A stretch of DNA of 64,000 nt, taken from assembly GCF_017874735.1 (NCBI RefSeq), contig NZ_JAGGLV010000008.1, positions 235,509 to 299,508 of the forward strand, written 5' to 3'. Below are positions 17,740 through 27,197 of the stretch, one piece after another (positions within the stretch are counted from its first letter, which is position 1; each line of letters starts with the position of its first letter). Position numbers and translations under genes: made by a program. The notes under the pieces were generated by a model. It did no database searches. It was not told the origin of the DNA and saw only the letters and a program-made list of their open reading frames with translations. The stretch is from Paenibacillus silagei. GTDB lineage: Bacteria; Bacillota; Bacilli; Paenibacillales; Paenibacillaceae.

Positions 17740-19584
17740 TTATGCTCCCCTTTCCGTCCCCGGCTCCCCTTCCGTCCACAATTTAAGCCGAAGACTCAAG
17801 GTTGGACCGGGCGACCGGATCACTGCCAGACGGTATTCCCCGTTCCGGTTGCCGTAGTGCGCTTCCTCTATCCCGAAGAAGCAGCCGGTTGCACCAACTG
17901 TATAGCGGAAGGGGCCCAACGCGACATTTACGGCGTGCGGCTCCGCCGTTATCGCGCTCCATTCCTGTCCATTACCACAGAACAGGGGCACCCGGTAAAG
18001 AATTGGCCCCGACTCCTGCATCGCAAGCTCGGTAACAATCTCCAAGCCATCATCCGTCAAAACGTATCTTTCCGTCACTTGTCCGTCTTCCGGCAGTCCC
18101 TGACCGTGATAGGTGATTCTGAACTCCACGCGGCCGCTGTCTTGCCGGAGAACATGAAGCTCATGCTCCAGCCCGCCGCTCAAATCTGCCAGATATACCG
18201 CTGTTCCATCCTGCCGCTCCCAGCCCGGACCAATCGCAGCGTTCAGGGACCGGCCCCCTCCGGGCAACCGGTATTCAGGCGCGGCACACAGCGGGCTGGA
18301 CAATGCCAGTTCTGCGGGAACACCCTGACGGTGATATCTTCCAAGTCCCGTGGAGTCATAGCGGTGATCGGCGGCAGTATCCAGTTGCACAGATTGGCCT
18401 CCGGCAGAGGCAAACACTTGGTGGAAGTGCTCCGAGGTCGCCAGCACATATCCCCCGCTTTCGGCCGGACAAGGCTCTTCGGCAATATCATCCTCCGCGA
18501 ACAAATAGGCCATATAAGCGAAGCTGCCTAACGTAATCATATACTTGTCATAATACGCGTAGGATTCCGTCCCGTAACCGGACCGGATGCCGTAGTAATT
18601 CTTGACATGGCGCGGCGGCTTAATATCTCGGACGAAGCGCAGGATAGCCTGCACCGACAGTCTGGCGCTTCGTTTGAAGGCGCCGGCCAGCTTGAGCCTG
18701 CCCTGCCGCCGATACCGCGCGGCTTCAAATTCCGCGCACGCCGCCGCCAGCGCTTCATTGAACTGGAACTGGCTGCTGCGCCCTCCATAGGGAAACTGAC
18801 CGGCGGCGGATTGCATGAACAAGGTCATCATTCCGCCGGCCGCCAGCTTGTCGTTCAAGTCTTCATGAAACGCTCCCCGGTACCCGGCCGCGAGCATCAG
18901 CTGGATGTGACAGCGTGCCGCCAGATCGTACAGCAGCGGACAGCCCGGGTCCATATACATTCCGTTCCCGTCGAATTTCCGCAGCTGCACCGGCCAATGC
19001 TCGGCCAAATAACCGGCGGCGCTTGCCATTCCCTCCGTTTCGCGCAAATATTCGCCTGCCATGTTATAGATGTTGATATTGTGCAGCCGTTCAGGGCCGG
19101 AAACGGAAGCCAGTGTATACACATAATTGACCGCAGGCTCAATGCGGGCTAATTCATTTTTCCATTTCACTGATTGCTCAGCGGAAACGTGCGGCTTCAT
19201 CGCCTTATAGGCCAGCAGCAGCTCCTTGGTACTGAAATCGGCCATCTGATTGCCCGTCGTTCGCGGCAGCTCCCGGCAGCCCGTTTCCATCATGCGCTCC
19301 CATAGCGGAAAAAGTTCAAGCTTGCGTCCGCCCGCCATCAACCCTGCCAGAACAGAGACCACGCGGCAGTAGGTCTGGAGATCCTCAGGACACCCTTGCG
19401 GGTCCGTCCCCCAGCTCTGATCTGCCTGCTCCAGCCCGTATTCCTGAATCGACCATTCCATCAGATCAAGATAGATATCCTTGGAGAACCCGGTTGGCTT
19501 GAAGCCCGCCGGCCGCTCCAGCGCGTCGATATAGGCATACAGACCTGCGCCGGACAGCGGCCGCAAATCACTTAATGGACTCAT
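17740..19584 (-). CDS. Uncharacterised large protein, probable alpha/alpha-toroid glycan-active enzyme
   Basis: 614 residues with no signal peptide, so cytoplasmic. I do not recognise a named family with confidence. The first ~370 residues are helix-rich with repeated aromatic/Trp motifs (FDGNGMYMDPGCPLLYDLAA, IRSGYGTESYAYYDKYMITL). The last ~230 are beta-rich (GRVEFRITYHG, LYRVPLFCGNGQEW). This toroid plus beta-sandwich layout resembles polysaccharide lyases of the heparinase II/III type. It is the last gene of the transporter operon starting with the binding protein at 23104, fitting intracellular processing of an imported uronic-acid-containing sugar. No strong ribosome binding site is seen before ATG 19584. 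Confidence 0.7.
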   Translation of the reverse strand: MSPLSDLRPLSGAGLYAYIDALERPAGFKPTGFSKDIYLDLMEWSIQEYGLEQADQSWGTDPQGCPEDLQTYCRVVSVLAGLMAGGRKLELFPLWERMMETGCRELPRTTGNQMADFSTKELLLAYKAMKPHVSAEQSVKWKNELARIEPAVNYVYTLASVSGPERLHNINIYNMAGEYLRETEGMASAAGYLAEHWPVQLRKFDGNGMYMDPGCPLLYDLAARCHIQLMLAAGYRGAFHEDLNDKLAAGGMMTLFMQSAAGQFPYGGRSSQFQFNEALAAACAEFEAARYRRQGRLKLAGAFKRSARLSVQAILRFVRDIKPPRHVKNYYGIRSGYGTESYAYYDKYMITLGSFAYMAYLFAEDDIAEEPCPAESGGYVLATSEHFHQVFASAGGQSVQLDTAADHRYDSTGLGRYHRQGVPAELALSSPLCAAPEYRLPGGGRSLNAAIGPGWERQDGTAVYLADLSGGLEHELHVLRQDSGRVEFRITYHGQGLPEDGQVTERYVLTDDGLEIVTELAMQESGPILYRVPLFCGNGQEWSAITAEPHAVNVALGPFRYTVGATGCFFGIEEAHYGNRNGEYRLAVIRSPGPTLSLRLKLWTEGEPGTERGA

Positions 19585-19622
19585 TTCCTATGGCTCAACT
19601 CCTTGCTGTTTCTTTGGGAGGC

Positions 19623-20522
19623 CTAGCCTTTCAGCGAACCGATCATCACGCCTTTGACAAAATATTTCTGAATGAACGGGTACACGCATAAAATAGGAAC
19701 CGTTGCCACGACAATCAGGGAGTATTTCAGGACGGCCGCCGCCTGTGCTTTGGCCACCTGCAGCTCAGGGTCCATAATCATGCTGACATCCACCTGGTTC
19801 ATGATCAGAATCTCCCGCAAAATAATTTGCAGCGGGTACAGCGTGCGGTCATTCAGATACATGAGAGCATTGAAATAGGCGTTCCAGTGGCCCACCGCTG
19901 AGAACAGCGTGATGACCGCGATGACGGCTTTGGACAGCGGCAGGACGAAGGAGAAGAAAAAGCGTGCATCGCTGCAGCCGTCGATGCTGGTTGCTTCGAT
20001 CAGCTCTCCCGGAATGGAAGACTGGATAAAGGTTCGCGCGATAATCATGTTGTACACGGAAAGCGCGCCCGGAAGCACCATCACCCACATGGTGTTGATC
20101 AGATGGAGGTCTTTCATTAATATATAGAACGGAATCAGACCGCCGCTGAAAAACATCGTGAACGTGAACAGAAACATAAAGCCACCCCGGCCCTTCAGCC
20201 CCGGTCTGGACAGCGCGTAGGCGCAGGTCATCACGACAGTAACATTCACCAGTGTTCCTAGAGCGGTATACAGAAACGTGTTGCCGTAAGCTCTGACGAT
20301 ATCTTTGTTTTTGAATACAGCTTCATAACCTTCCAGACTGAAATCCACAGGCCAGAGCAGAACCTGGCCCGACGATACGGCATTGCCGGAAGAGAAGGAA
20401 GCCGAGAGCACGTAAATCAGCGGATAGGACACAGCGATTAAAATAAAAGTCAAGATAAAGCCGGAAATGATGTAGTACACTTTATCCGCAGCCGGATGCG
20501 TTGAAAATTTGGTCTGGCTCAT
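19623..20522 (-). CDS. Sugar ABC transporter permease, LplC/YtcP type
   Basis: 299 residues, six helices (GFILTFILIAVSYPLIYVLS first). The EAA-type loop is GELIEATSIDGCSDARFFFS and the C-terminus YPFIQKYFVKGVMIGSLKG. AAGGAGGGAG precedes ATG 20522. The gap to the partner permease is 15 bases. Second of three such permease pairs in the window. Confidence 0.93.
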   Translation of the reverse strand: MSQTKFSTHPAADKVYYIISGFILTFILIAVSYPLIYVLSASFSSGNAVSSGQVLLWPVDFSLEGYEAVFKNKDIVRAYGNTFLYTALGTLVNVTVVMTCAYALSRPGLKGRGGFMFLFTFTMFFSGGLIPFYILMKDLHLINTMWVMVLPGALSVYNMIIARTFIQSSIPGELIEATSIDGCSDARFFFSFVLPLSKAVIAVITLFSAVGHWNAYFNALMYLNDRTLYPLQIILREILIMNQVDVSMIMDPELQVAKAQAAAVLKYSLIVVATVPILCVYPFIQKYFVKGVMIGSLKG

Positions 20523-20537
20523 TGCCGGTCTCCCTCC

Positions 20538-21467
20538 TTACCACAGGCTGGTATCGCTGAATTTCTTGGCGGCGTAGTTCACCATGATCAGCAGCACAAA
20601 ATTGATGAGTGAATTAAACAACCCAATCGCAGTCGCAAACGAGAAATCGCCCGAGCCGATTGTCAATCCTACCTTATAGACATAAGTGGAGATAACTTCG
20701 CTTTTCGAAATATTCAATTCATTCTGCATGAGGAACACCTTCTCAAATCCAACTTCCATGATATTTCCGACCGCAAGAATCAGCATGATGGTAGCCGTAG
20801 GTAAAATGGACGGAAAATCGATATGCCGCACCCGCTGCAGACGCGAAGCGCCGTCGATTTGAGCGGCCTCGTGCAAATGCTCGTCAACGGAAGACAAGGC
20901 GGCGATGTAAATGATGCTGCTCCAGCCGATGCCCTGCCATATGCCGGACCAGACGTACAAGTGCTGGAACGCGCCCGGATTGGCAAAGGCGTCCGCCAGT
21001 AATTCTCCGCTAAAGAACGTATACAGCGCTCCAAAAGCACCTGTGCGCGGATTGAATAGCTGAACCAGCATCCCGACGATGACAACCGTTGAAATAAAAT
21101 GCGGCATATAAGAAACGGATTGTACGATTTTTTTGAATTTCTGCCCCGTAAACGAATTAAGCACCAGGGCGAACAGAATCGGCAACGGAAAGGAAATCAG
21201 CAAGCTGTACATGGACAGGCTAATTGTGTTCCAAATGAGGCTTGTAAATTGGTAGGAATCGAAGAACCGCCTGAAATTGTCCAATCCGATCCATTCGCTG
21301 CCCCAGATGCCCAGATTGAAATTGTAGTTTTTGAAGGCGATCTGAACGCCTGCCATCGGCACATAAGCAAAAATGATGATGTACACGGTGGCCGGTATGA
21401 GGAACAGGTACAGCTGCCAGCCCGGCAATACTTCTCTTTTCAGCCATTTGAGTGCAGGTCCCCGCAT
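20538..21467 (-). CDS. Sugar ABC transporter permease, LplB/YteP type
   Basis: 309 residues starting with WQLYLFLIPATVYIIIFAYV. The EAA loop is VDEHLHEAAQIDGASRLQRV and the C-terminus ends FSDTSLW. The ATG lies 2 bases after the binding-protein stop, without a clear ribosome binding site, which suggests translational coupling. Confidence 0.92.
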   Translation of the reverse strand: MRGPALKWLKREVLPGWQLYLFLIPATVYIIIFAYVPMAGVQIAFKNYNFNLGIWGSEWIGLDNFRRFFDSYQFTSLIWNTISLSMYSLLISFPLPILFALVLNSFTGQKFKKIVQSVSYMPHFISTVVIVGMLVQLFNPRTGAFGALYTFFSGELLADAFANPGAFQHLYVWSGIWQGIGWSSIIYIAALSSVDEHLHEAAQIDGASRLQRVRHIDFPSILPTATIMLILAVGNIMEVGFEKVFLMQNELNISKSEVISTYVYKVGLTIGSGDFSFATAIGLFNSLINFVLLIMVNYAAKKFSDTSLW

Positions 21468-21469
21468 GG

Positions 21470-23104
21470 CTACTTCGACCGGTCATAGGCGGCTTGAGTG
21501 ACTTCCAAATACTGCTCAATGCCCATTTTATTCAGCTCGGCAATATAATCGTCCCACTGGGACAGCGGACGGTTGCCAGTAATAAAGGCTACGGCGCTTT
21601 CATTCACGTAGTTATCGATTGCCGTTTTGCTGTTGGCGATTTGCTTCAGCTCTTCCGGCATATAGCTCAGCTTGACGATGACTTCTTCCGGAAAAGCCGG
21701 TACATACCCTTCTTCAAATGCAGGTCTCCAGTTGGGCAGTGCATCGTCTGCACCCTTCTTAAGATTGGATACTGTTTTCCCCAGCTCCAGCGAACGGTAA
21801 CCGGGATTGGCATCGTTCCAGTGTTTATTTTGCGGGTTGTTCCAAATGGACGGATTCAGTTCAGCCACGGCTGCAGGCACTCCTTCCAATTCTTCAAACG
21901 GGCCGACATACCCGGCGACAACGGCTGGATCATCGCTCCAGTCGACGCCCTTCTCGCCGTAACGGCTGACGATAGACAGCTCAGGGTCTAGCATATAATC
22001 GCCGACCTTGAAGGCAAGCTCCGGATCCTTCGCGTCCTTGGTGATGAACCACAGCTGGGTTGGCAGCGAGGGACTGTACGGAGTCGCTGCCAGGCCGGAA
22101 GGACCTTTGACCGGGGGCAGCAGCGTCATTTTGTTATCCAGCTCCGGACCGAATGTACTGTAGCTGCCGGCCGTAACCACGCCAGCCATGCCGCCTGGCA
22201 CGTTGATCAGCGCCTTCATCTGAGTTTCATCCTGGGTGAAGGACAAGGGCGAGAACAGGCCCTCTTTCACCAGCTTGTTCATATACTCCAGCCCTTCCTT
22301 CCATTCCGGCTGAGTGAACGCCGGGAAGATCCGGCCATCCTTCACATTCAAGTAGCTCTTGCCCGGATCGGCGTAAATAAAGGCATTCATCAGATAAACG
22401 CGCGGGTTCTGCGACCAGCCGTTCAGCGATCCGACAAAACCGACCTCGTCCTTCTTGCCGTTTCCGTTCGGGTCCTGCTCTACTAACGCTTTCAGAACAT
22501 TATACAGATCATCTGTCGTTTTCGGCATTTCCAGCTTCAGCTTCTCCAGCCATTCACTGTTGATCCAGGCCCGGTTGGAGCCTTCATTCCATTTTAGCGG
22601 GGCGTATCTGGGCAGTGCGTATACCTTGCCATCAGGCAGCTTCATCGAGCTGCGGACGAATTCTTTATCTGGTATTTTATTGAAATTGACAGCAAGCTCC
22701 GGATTATTCAAATAATCGTCCTGGGAAATGAACACGCCCTTGGCAGCATAATCGAAGACCGTCGATTCATTCAAATAAATGTTGACGACATCCGGCAGTT
22801 CCGCTCCTGAGGAGACCATTAATGAAAGCTTGGTTAATGCTTCGTCCGCTTGGCTGGGCAGCTCCAGAAACTTCAGATCAACGTTCATCACCTCTTCCAC
22901 AAGCTTCGTATAATGGTTCGTTTCATAGTCCTCTACATTCGGATTAGCCTGAACAGCAACTGTAATAACAGGACGTCCTCCCGCTCCGCTCTCGTTCGCC
23001 TGTGGTTTGTCTTGCGAGCAAGCCGAGAGCAGCGCTCCCAGCATAGGAAGAACTAGCAAACCTGCCGCTAGTGCCTTCCGTTCTTTACTGAACTGTTGGG
23101 TCAA
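21470..23104 (-). CDS. Extracellular solute-binding lipoprotein of a sugar ABC transporter
   Basis: 544 residues. A TTG start at 23104 is preceded by GGGAGG with 7-8 bases spacing. The signal peptide ends in lipobox LLSAC. Body motifs: SSGAELPDVVNIYLNES, DGKVYALPRYAPLKWNEGSN, LVEQDPNGNGKKDEVGF. The last is a DxDxNxD-like calcium loop often seen in these proteins. The 5' region carries the palindrome TGTAATCGCTTACA at 23147-23160, also present before the regulator gene. Substrate unknown. Confidence 0.92.
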   Translation of the reverse strand: MTQQFSKERKALAAGLLVLPMLGALLSACSQDKPQANESGAGGRPVITVAVQANPNVEDYETNHYTKLVEEVMNVDLKFLELPSQADEALTKLSLMVSSGAELPDVVNIYLNESTVFDYAAKGVFISQDDYLNNPELAVNFNKIPDKEFVRSSMKLPDGKVYALPRYAPLKWNEGSNRAWINSEWLEKLKLEMPKTTDDLYNVLKALVEQDPNGNGKKDEVGFVGSLNGWSQNPRVYLMNAFIYADPGKSYLNVKDGRIFPAFTQPEWKEGLEYMNKLVKEGLFSPLSFTQDETQMKALINVPGGMAGVVTAGSYSTFGPELDNKMTLLPPVKGPSGLAATPYSPSLPTQLWFITKDAKDPELAFKVGDYMLDPELSIVSRYGEKGVDWSDDPAVVAGYVGPFEELEGVPAAVAELNPSIWNNPQNKHWNDANPGYRSLELGKTVSNLKKGADDALPNWRPAFEEGYVPAFPEEVIVKLSYMPEELKQIANSKTAIDNYVNESAVAFITGNRPLSQWDDYIAELNKMGIEQYLEVTQAAYDRSK

Positions 23105-23146
23105 ATGGTATTCCTCCCTTTTGTGGCCGTGTGATCCACAATTATT

Positions 23147-23160
23147 TGTAATCGCTTACA
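23147..23160. promoter_or_regulatory. Operator-like site TGTAATCGCTTACA, copy 1
   Basis: This 14-mer with TGTAA/TTACA arms is 43 bases upstream of the binding-protein start codon. An identical 14-mer lies at 25586-25599. It is one mismatch from the catabolite-response element consensus, so either CcpA or the local AraC regulator could bind it. Confidence 0.6.
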
Positions 23161-23260
23161 GTTTGATTGTATTCGTCCTGTCTCCACCGTGAAAACCGTT
23201 ACTTCTCCTATACACTGTCACCGGGTTAGATCAGAGGGGCTGGCAATTCTCCACCCATTG

Positions 23261-25573
23261 TCAGTCGGTAAGATTGCTCTGGTTTTCCCGCCAAACGGTC
23301 GGCGTTACACCATGCTTTTTAGAGAAAGCCCGATAGAATGTATTTTCGCTGCCAAAGCCGCACAGCTTCCAAATCCGGTTGTTGGCATAATCAGTGGTTA
23401 AAAGTAGTAGCTCCGCGTTCAGCAGCCGGATTTCTTCTATATATTTGCCCAAGCTTTTACCGGTCTGCTCCTTAACAAAGGAAAAGACATATTTCTCGGA
23501 AATCAGCAGCTCGCTGGCGATCCCGCCGGCAGAAAGGCCGGCATCTCCGTAATGCGCCCCGATATAATTTAAAATGTCAGACTTCAGTCTGTTGTTGTTG
23601 CTCTTCTTGTTGCCTATGACAATGTCGCATAAATCGAACGCGGTCCTCCGCAGGCGGTCCGCCAGCCGGATCATATCCTGCGACTGGTCGTAAGCCGGAA
23701 TCGTCAGCGCTTGTCCACCCGGACTGCTCTTGTCTCCGCCGATCACCTTATGGGCGCTGAACACGGTCTGCCGTACAGAGAAAAAGATCTGCAGCTGCTC
23801 CTGCTCCGTTAGGGAGTAGTCAGCCAGAAGTCCAAGACAATCCTCCAAAATTTGCGATACCAGGCTGGTCTCGCCAGCGATCAGGGCGTCGTGCAGCTTC
23901 AGCAGCACGGCATTGTCGAAAGATGGACGAGTATCGGACTCATCCGAAGGAAGTTCAAATAAATACACTCCGCTGGCTACCTCGTTCTCATTAATACCCA
24001 GGGCGTATTTTGCTTGTTGATAAGCTGCCTTGGCCTGCTCCGGACCGGACATGATTTCGCTAACGCCGATGCTTACGGTCACTGCCAGCGGTGATTCGGC
24101 ATTCAGCGACCGGATTAGCTCTGATAAGCGGACTTTGATATCCGAACGCCCTGCCGCATTGTCCTCCGGATCAAAAAACAGGATAAAAACCGTTTCGCTC
24201 GCATGAAAATTGAGTGCAAGCGGACGATGGCGCATGACGGCGTTAAACCGTTCCTCCAGCTCCAGTCCAATATTGTGCTGCACAGCCTTGAGTTCTGCGT
24301 ACGGGCCGTCCACCTTGTACATGGCTTTCACCACACAAAACCGCTCGAAGGCGGAGCCGAAATAGCTTTCCGCTTCCTCCTTTTCCCGCTCCGTAAAGGC
24401 ACCCAAGATGAGCATATGCTTGGCAATGGAATATTTAATGGAATCATGCAATGCTTCGATCCGTCCCTGCTGCTGCTCGCTCCGCGTATGAATCTCAGTA
24501 AAGGCGTTGTCTAGGTACTTGAATTCATTGCGGAGCGTAAAGCTCTGTTGGGTCGACTTCGCCGCCGTCTCTACCAGCTTCTTCAAAGCGTTCGTCTCCC
24601 TCATCGAAAAAAGGAAGGCCAGAAGCACGGTAAGTGCCATGCCCGCCACGACATAGAGTACTACAAGTTCGAGCAGGGAATTAACATTCTCCTCGAAGGC
24701 TCCCGCCGGGATGCCGACTACGACCTGAAGTCCCAGCCGTTCGCTTGAACGCGTAAGCAAGATATACTTTCCGCCCGAAACCTCAATTTCGGCAAGCGAC
24801 TCCGCTCTTTCCAGCGGATCACCGGTTTCGTAATTATGGGAGAATAAAATACGGCCTTCGCTGCCCACAATGTAGACGAAATGGTCATCCGTCTGATTCT
24901 CATACAGCAGCTTGCCCACCAGATCCTCACGGTCCATGTCGATGGCCAGGACGCTTTTTTGTTCAATGGCATTGAAATAGGAATTGTTAATGACAGCCGT
25001 AATGCCGTCGAACGGCTTGCGGCTATAGTAGGAAGAGAATACCTCCTTGGCCGGAAATAGCTTCATAGTATAGTTCTCGCCGAACAGCCGCTCCTGCCAC
25101 TCTTCTACTGATAGGTTTCCGTACCGGTAGTAACGGGCATAGACATCTTCATAGTCGTCAGATGAGATATAGTTGGAGATAAATACCGGATTGTCCTTGA
25201 AACGGATATATACATTGGAATACATATCCTGGGTCAGCGCCAGGCTTTTTAGTTTGCTCTGTAACACTTTGATGTCCATGTAGTATCCGCTGGATGGAAC
25301 ACCCTCCAGAAAAAACAAATGCATGAACGATTCCTCCTGGAGCAGCAGGCTGGTAATAGTTTGGGCCCGCAGCACCTGCTGCTCCATGGATTCCACGCCG
25401 TCCAGCAGCTTGGATTCGCTTTTATCCAGTGTCAGCTGCTTAGCCAGTGTATAGGATTTGAAATACAGCGGAATGATCATAAGCACGAGAATGACCAGTA
25501 TCAGTCCGTATTTTATAAAGCGTTTGCCGAAAATCAACAAGGACGTATGTCTCTTTATAAACTGAGTTATCAT
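23261..25573 (-). CDS. Membrane-anchored AraC family transcriptional regulator
   Basis: 770 residues in one polypeptide that merges sensor and regulator. Helix 1 is at about 20-40 (YGLILVILVLMIIPLYFKSY). An extracellular sensor domain follows. Helix 2 is at about 295-318 (LLELVVLYVVAGMALTVLLA). A cytoplasmic linker leads to a C-terminal AraC helix-turn-helix at about 670-765 (ASELLISEKYVFSFVKEQTG and NNRIWKLCGFGSENTFYRAF). It sits upstream of the binding-protein/permease genes in the same direction and probably senses the cognate sugar. GGGGGG before ATG 25573 abuts the 14-bp operator-like site. Confidence 0.93.
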   Translation of the reverse strand: MITQFIKRHTSLLIFGKRFIKYGLILVILVLMIIPLYFKSYTLAKQLTLDKSESKLLDGVESMEQQVLRAQTITSLLLQEESFMHLFFLEGVPSSGYYMDIKVLQSKLKSLALTQDMYSNVYIRFKDNPVFISNYISSDDYEDVYARYYRYGNLSVEEWQERLFGENYTMKLFPAKEVFSSYYSRKPFDGITAVINNSYFNAIEQKSVLAIDMDREDLVGKLLYENQTDDHFVYIVGSEGRILFSHNYETGDPLERAESLAEIEVSGGKYILLTRSSERLGLQVVVGIPAGAFEENVNSLLELVVLYVVAGMALTVLLAFLFSMRETNALKKLVETAAKSTQQSFTLRNEFKYLDNAFTEIHTRSEQQQGRIEALHDSIKYSIAKHMLILGAFTEREKEEAESYFGSAFERFCVVKAMYKVDGPYAELKAVQHNIGLELEERFNAVMRHRPLALNFHASETVFILFFDPEDNAAGRSDIKVRLSELIRSLNAESPLAVTVSIGVSEIMSGPEQAKAAYQQAKYALGINENEVASGVYLFELPSDESDTRPSFDNAVLLKLHDALIAGETSLVSQILEDCLGLLADYSLTEQEQLQIFFSVRQTVFSAHKVIGGDKSSPGGQALTIPAYDQSQDMIRLADRLRRTAFDLCDIVIGNKKSNNNRLKSDILNYIGAHYGDAGLSAGGIASELLISEKYVFSFVKEQTGKSLGKYIEEIRLLNAELLLLTTDYANNRIWKLCGFGSENTFYRAFSKKHGVTPTVWRENQSNLTD

Positions 25574-25585
25574 GATGTGCCCCCC

Positions 25586-25599
25586 TGTAATCGCTTACA
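25586..25599. promoter_or_regulatory. Operator-like site TGTAATCGCTTACA, copy 2
   Basis: Identical to the site at 23147-23160. It lies 12 bases before the regulator start codon, abutting the ribosome binding site. A bound protein here could block elongation or translation initiation. Confidence 0.6.
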
Positions 25600-25714
25600 A
25601 TAAAGGTAAAGGAGAACGTATCAAAGTGAAACCTCCAATTTCTGATATGCTCTGTCATGGAGTACGATAAGCCACTCTCATCCTCCCGATACCCCCTATC
25701 GTAAAGCAGTTATA

Positions 25715-25746
25715 AAAATAGGCCAACCAGAAATCTCTGGCTGACC
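25715..25746 (-). terminator. Terminator after the 146-residue membrane protein gene
   Basis: On the minus strand GGTCAGCCAGA pairs imperfectly with TCTGGTTGGCC and is followed by TATTTTTAT. It lies about 55-85 bases after the stop at 25801. Confidence 0.6.
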
Positions 25747-25800
25747 TAAGAATACGAGACCTGCTAAATTAAATTTTTAAAATATCACTATTATAACCAT

Positions 25801-26238
25801 TCAATGTTGTATCACATTCAATGCTTTTCGGAATCCGAGTAAAAGTCCAGCTACCATGGGAGTAGATAGTGGGAGGAAAAGAATTGCATAAACAGGACCC
25901 CATTGCAAATAACCTTCAATGTTTACGGTCTCATACCCTCTTGTTTCACCACTAACAATAATCGCACCTGCTGTACCCATTATTAACACGTTTATAAGAG
26001 CAATAATCGTACATAACATTATAAATTTGGCGCCTTTAAATTGGATACGGTGGAATTGAAAACCGGATATCGCAAAAGACAAAGATAATGGAACACATAA
26101 CGTTAAGAAAAACCATAACCAGCCATCACTTCCTGCTCCTCCTGCAATACCGTTTCCGAAAATAGCTATAAGGAAACCAATAACCAGGCTGGCACAGAAA
26201 CCATATAATAATCCTACAATCAGTGTTTTAATCCGCAT
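25801..26238 (-). CDS. Hypothetical four-helix membrane protein
   Basis: 145 residues with four hydrophobic segments: LIVGLLYGFCASLVIGFLIA, WLWFFLTLCVPLSLSFAISG, FIMLCTIIALINVLIMGTAG, and a C-terminal VYAILFLPLSTPMVAGLLLG. It has no enzymatic motif. AAGGAGA is spaced for ATG 26238 rather than the in-frame GTG at 26241. Monocistronic. Family not recognised. Confidence 0.7.
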   Translation of the reverse strand: MRIKTLIVGLLYGFCASLVIGFLIAIFGNGIAGGAGSDGWLWFFLTLCVPLSLSFAISGFQFHRIQFKGAKFIMLCTIIALINVLIMGTAGAIIVSGETRGYETVNIEGYLQWGPVYAILFLPLSTPMVAGLLLGFRKALNVIQH

Positions 26239-26295
26239 CACTATTCTCCTTAAAAATGTATTTGAATTTTAGGGTATTTTCAAATTAGCTTTATT

Positions 26296-26883
26296 TTACC
26301 ATATAAAAGCTGTTGCATTTACATTGATCTCCATTGGAGGAGCAAGGCTATAGTGTGTCTGCTTATTGAATAAGTGTAGTGCTACCGGCGTTGCGTTATC
26401 AACTCGCTTCCAAATCCCATGGCATGGAAATCCATCATGTTTACCAGTTACTGTGACGGTCCCGTCTTTTTTAACTTTTACATTGTATTCCCAATCAATA
26501 TCAGGTGCAAAATTAACAAGCGGATTGGCAGCCGCGCCTCGCAAGTAGATATTTGCTTCAGTTGCACTTATAGTATAAGAATGACTCATGTCATTCGAAT
26601 GTGTCTGCCCACTGGTATACTTAACGACTTGACCTGTGGCTGATAATACTTCTTTTGACCGGGTTGGTCCGACATCTTTAAAAACCTTCACCGTGTTAGC
26701 CCCAAAATCAACGGCAATATGATGACACATTTTGAACTTGGAATTATCATCTAAGGTGAAGTAGTTAAATCCACGGTTATTCCCTTCGAAATAAAGAGTG
26801 GTAACCCCATTAGCGCCGTACCCGTACAAATACCAGGCGTCATCAATAAATGCAGTGGTTCGAACCTCAACAATGTTTGCCAT
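26296..26883 (-). CDS. DUF3238-type protein
   Basis: About 195 residues from ATG 26883, which has GGAGG 9 bases upstream. The longer frame from 26970 lacks such a site. The opening (VEVRTTAFIDDAWYLYGYG, FEGNNRGFNYFTLDDNSKFK) and the HHIAVDFGANTVKVFKDVGP segment match the DUF3238 pattern of Bacillaceae. There is no signal peptide. The C-terminus ends HYSLAPPMEINVNATAFIW. Function unknown; members often resemble secreted or phage-tail-associated beta-rich proteins. Confidence 0.7.
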   Translation of the reverse strand: MANIVEVRTTAFIDDAWYLYGYGANGVTTLYFEGNNRGFNYFTLDDNSKFKMCHHIAVDFGANTVKVFKDVGPTRSKEVLSATGQVVKYTSGQTHSNDMSHSYTISATEANIYLRGAAANPLVNFAPDIDWEYNVKVKKDGTVTVTGKHDGFPCHGIWKRVDNATPVALHLFNKQTHYSLAPPMEINVNATAFIW

Positions 26884-27113
26884 CAAAATCATCCTCCAGA
26901 TGATATTTTGAAGATGAATGATGGGACGAATCTCATAAGGGCCGTCCCTGCCTGTATGAGACTTACTCACTCTTCCTCATCTATAAGGTAAAATAGCAGG
27001 CATAATTAACAACCCTTTATAAAATGGCAGGCGTTTTTAATCATACTTTAAGAGGTGAACGGGGAGTAAAATTGGATCAAAGCTCATGATGTCTCCAGTT
27101 GATTTAATACATG

Positions 27114-27157
27114 AAAAAAAGCGGGCAACGCCATTTATCACGGCGTTGTCCGCTTTC
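27114..27157 (-). terminator. Terminator after the DinB family gene
   Basis: On the minus strand GCGGACAACGCC pairs with GGCGTTGCCCGC (one G-T pair), followed by seven T. It lies about 40 bases after the DinB-gene stop. Confidence 0.85.
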
Positions 27158-27197
27158 TTTATCCTTAGCTCGAGTGCTGAGTATCTCCATGAAATAA

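Noticed and set aside
9247..23056. Many plus-strand open frames of 60-220 codons opposite the sugar operons
   Set aside because: GC-rich antisense shadows of well-supported minus-strand permease, kinase and binding-protein genes; no ribosome binding sites or family motifs.
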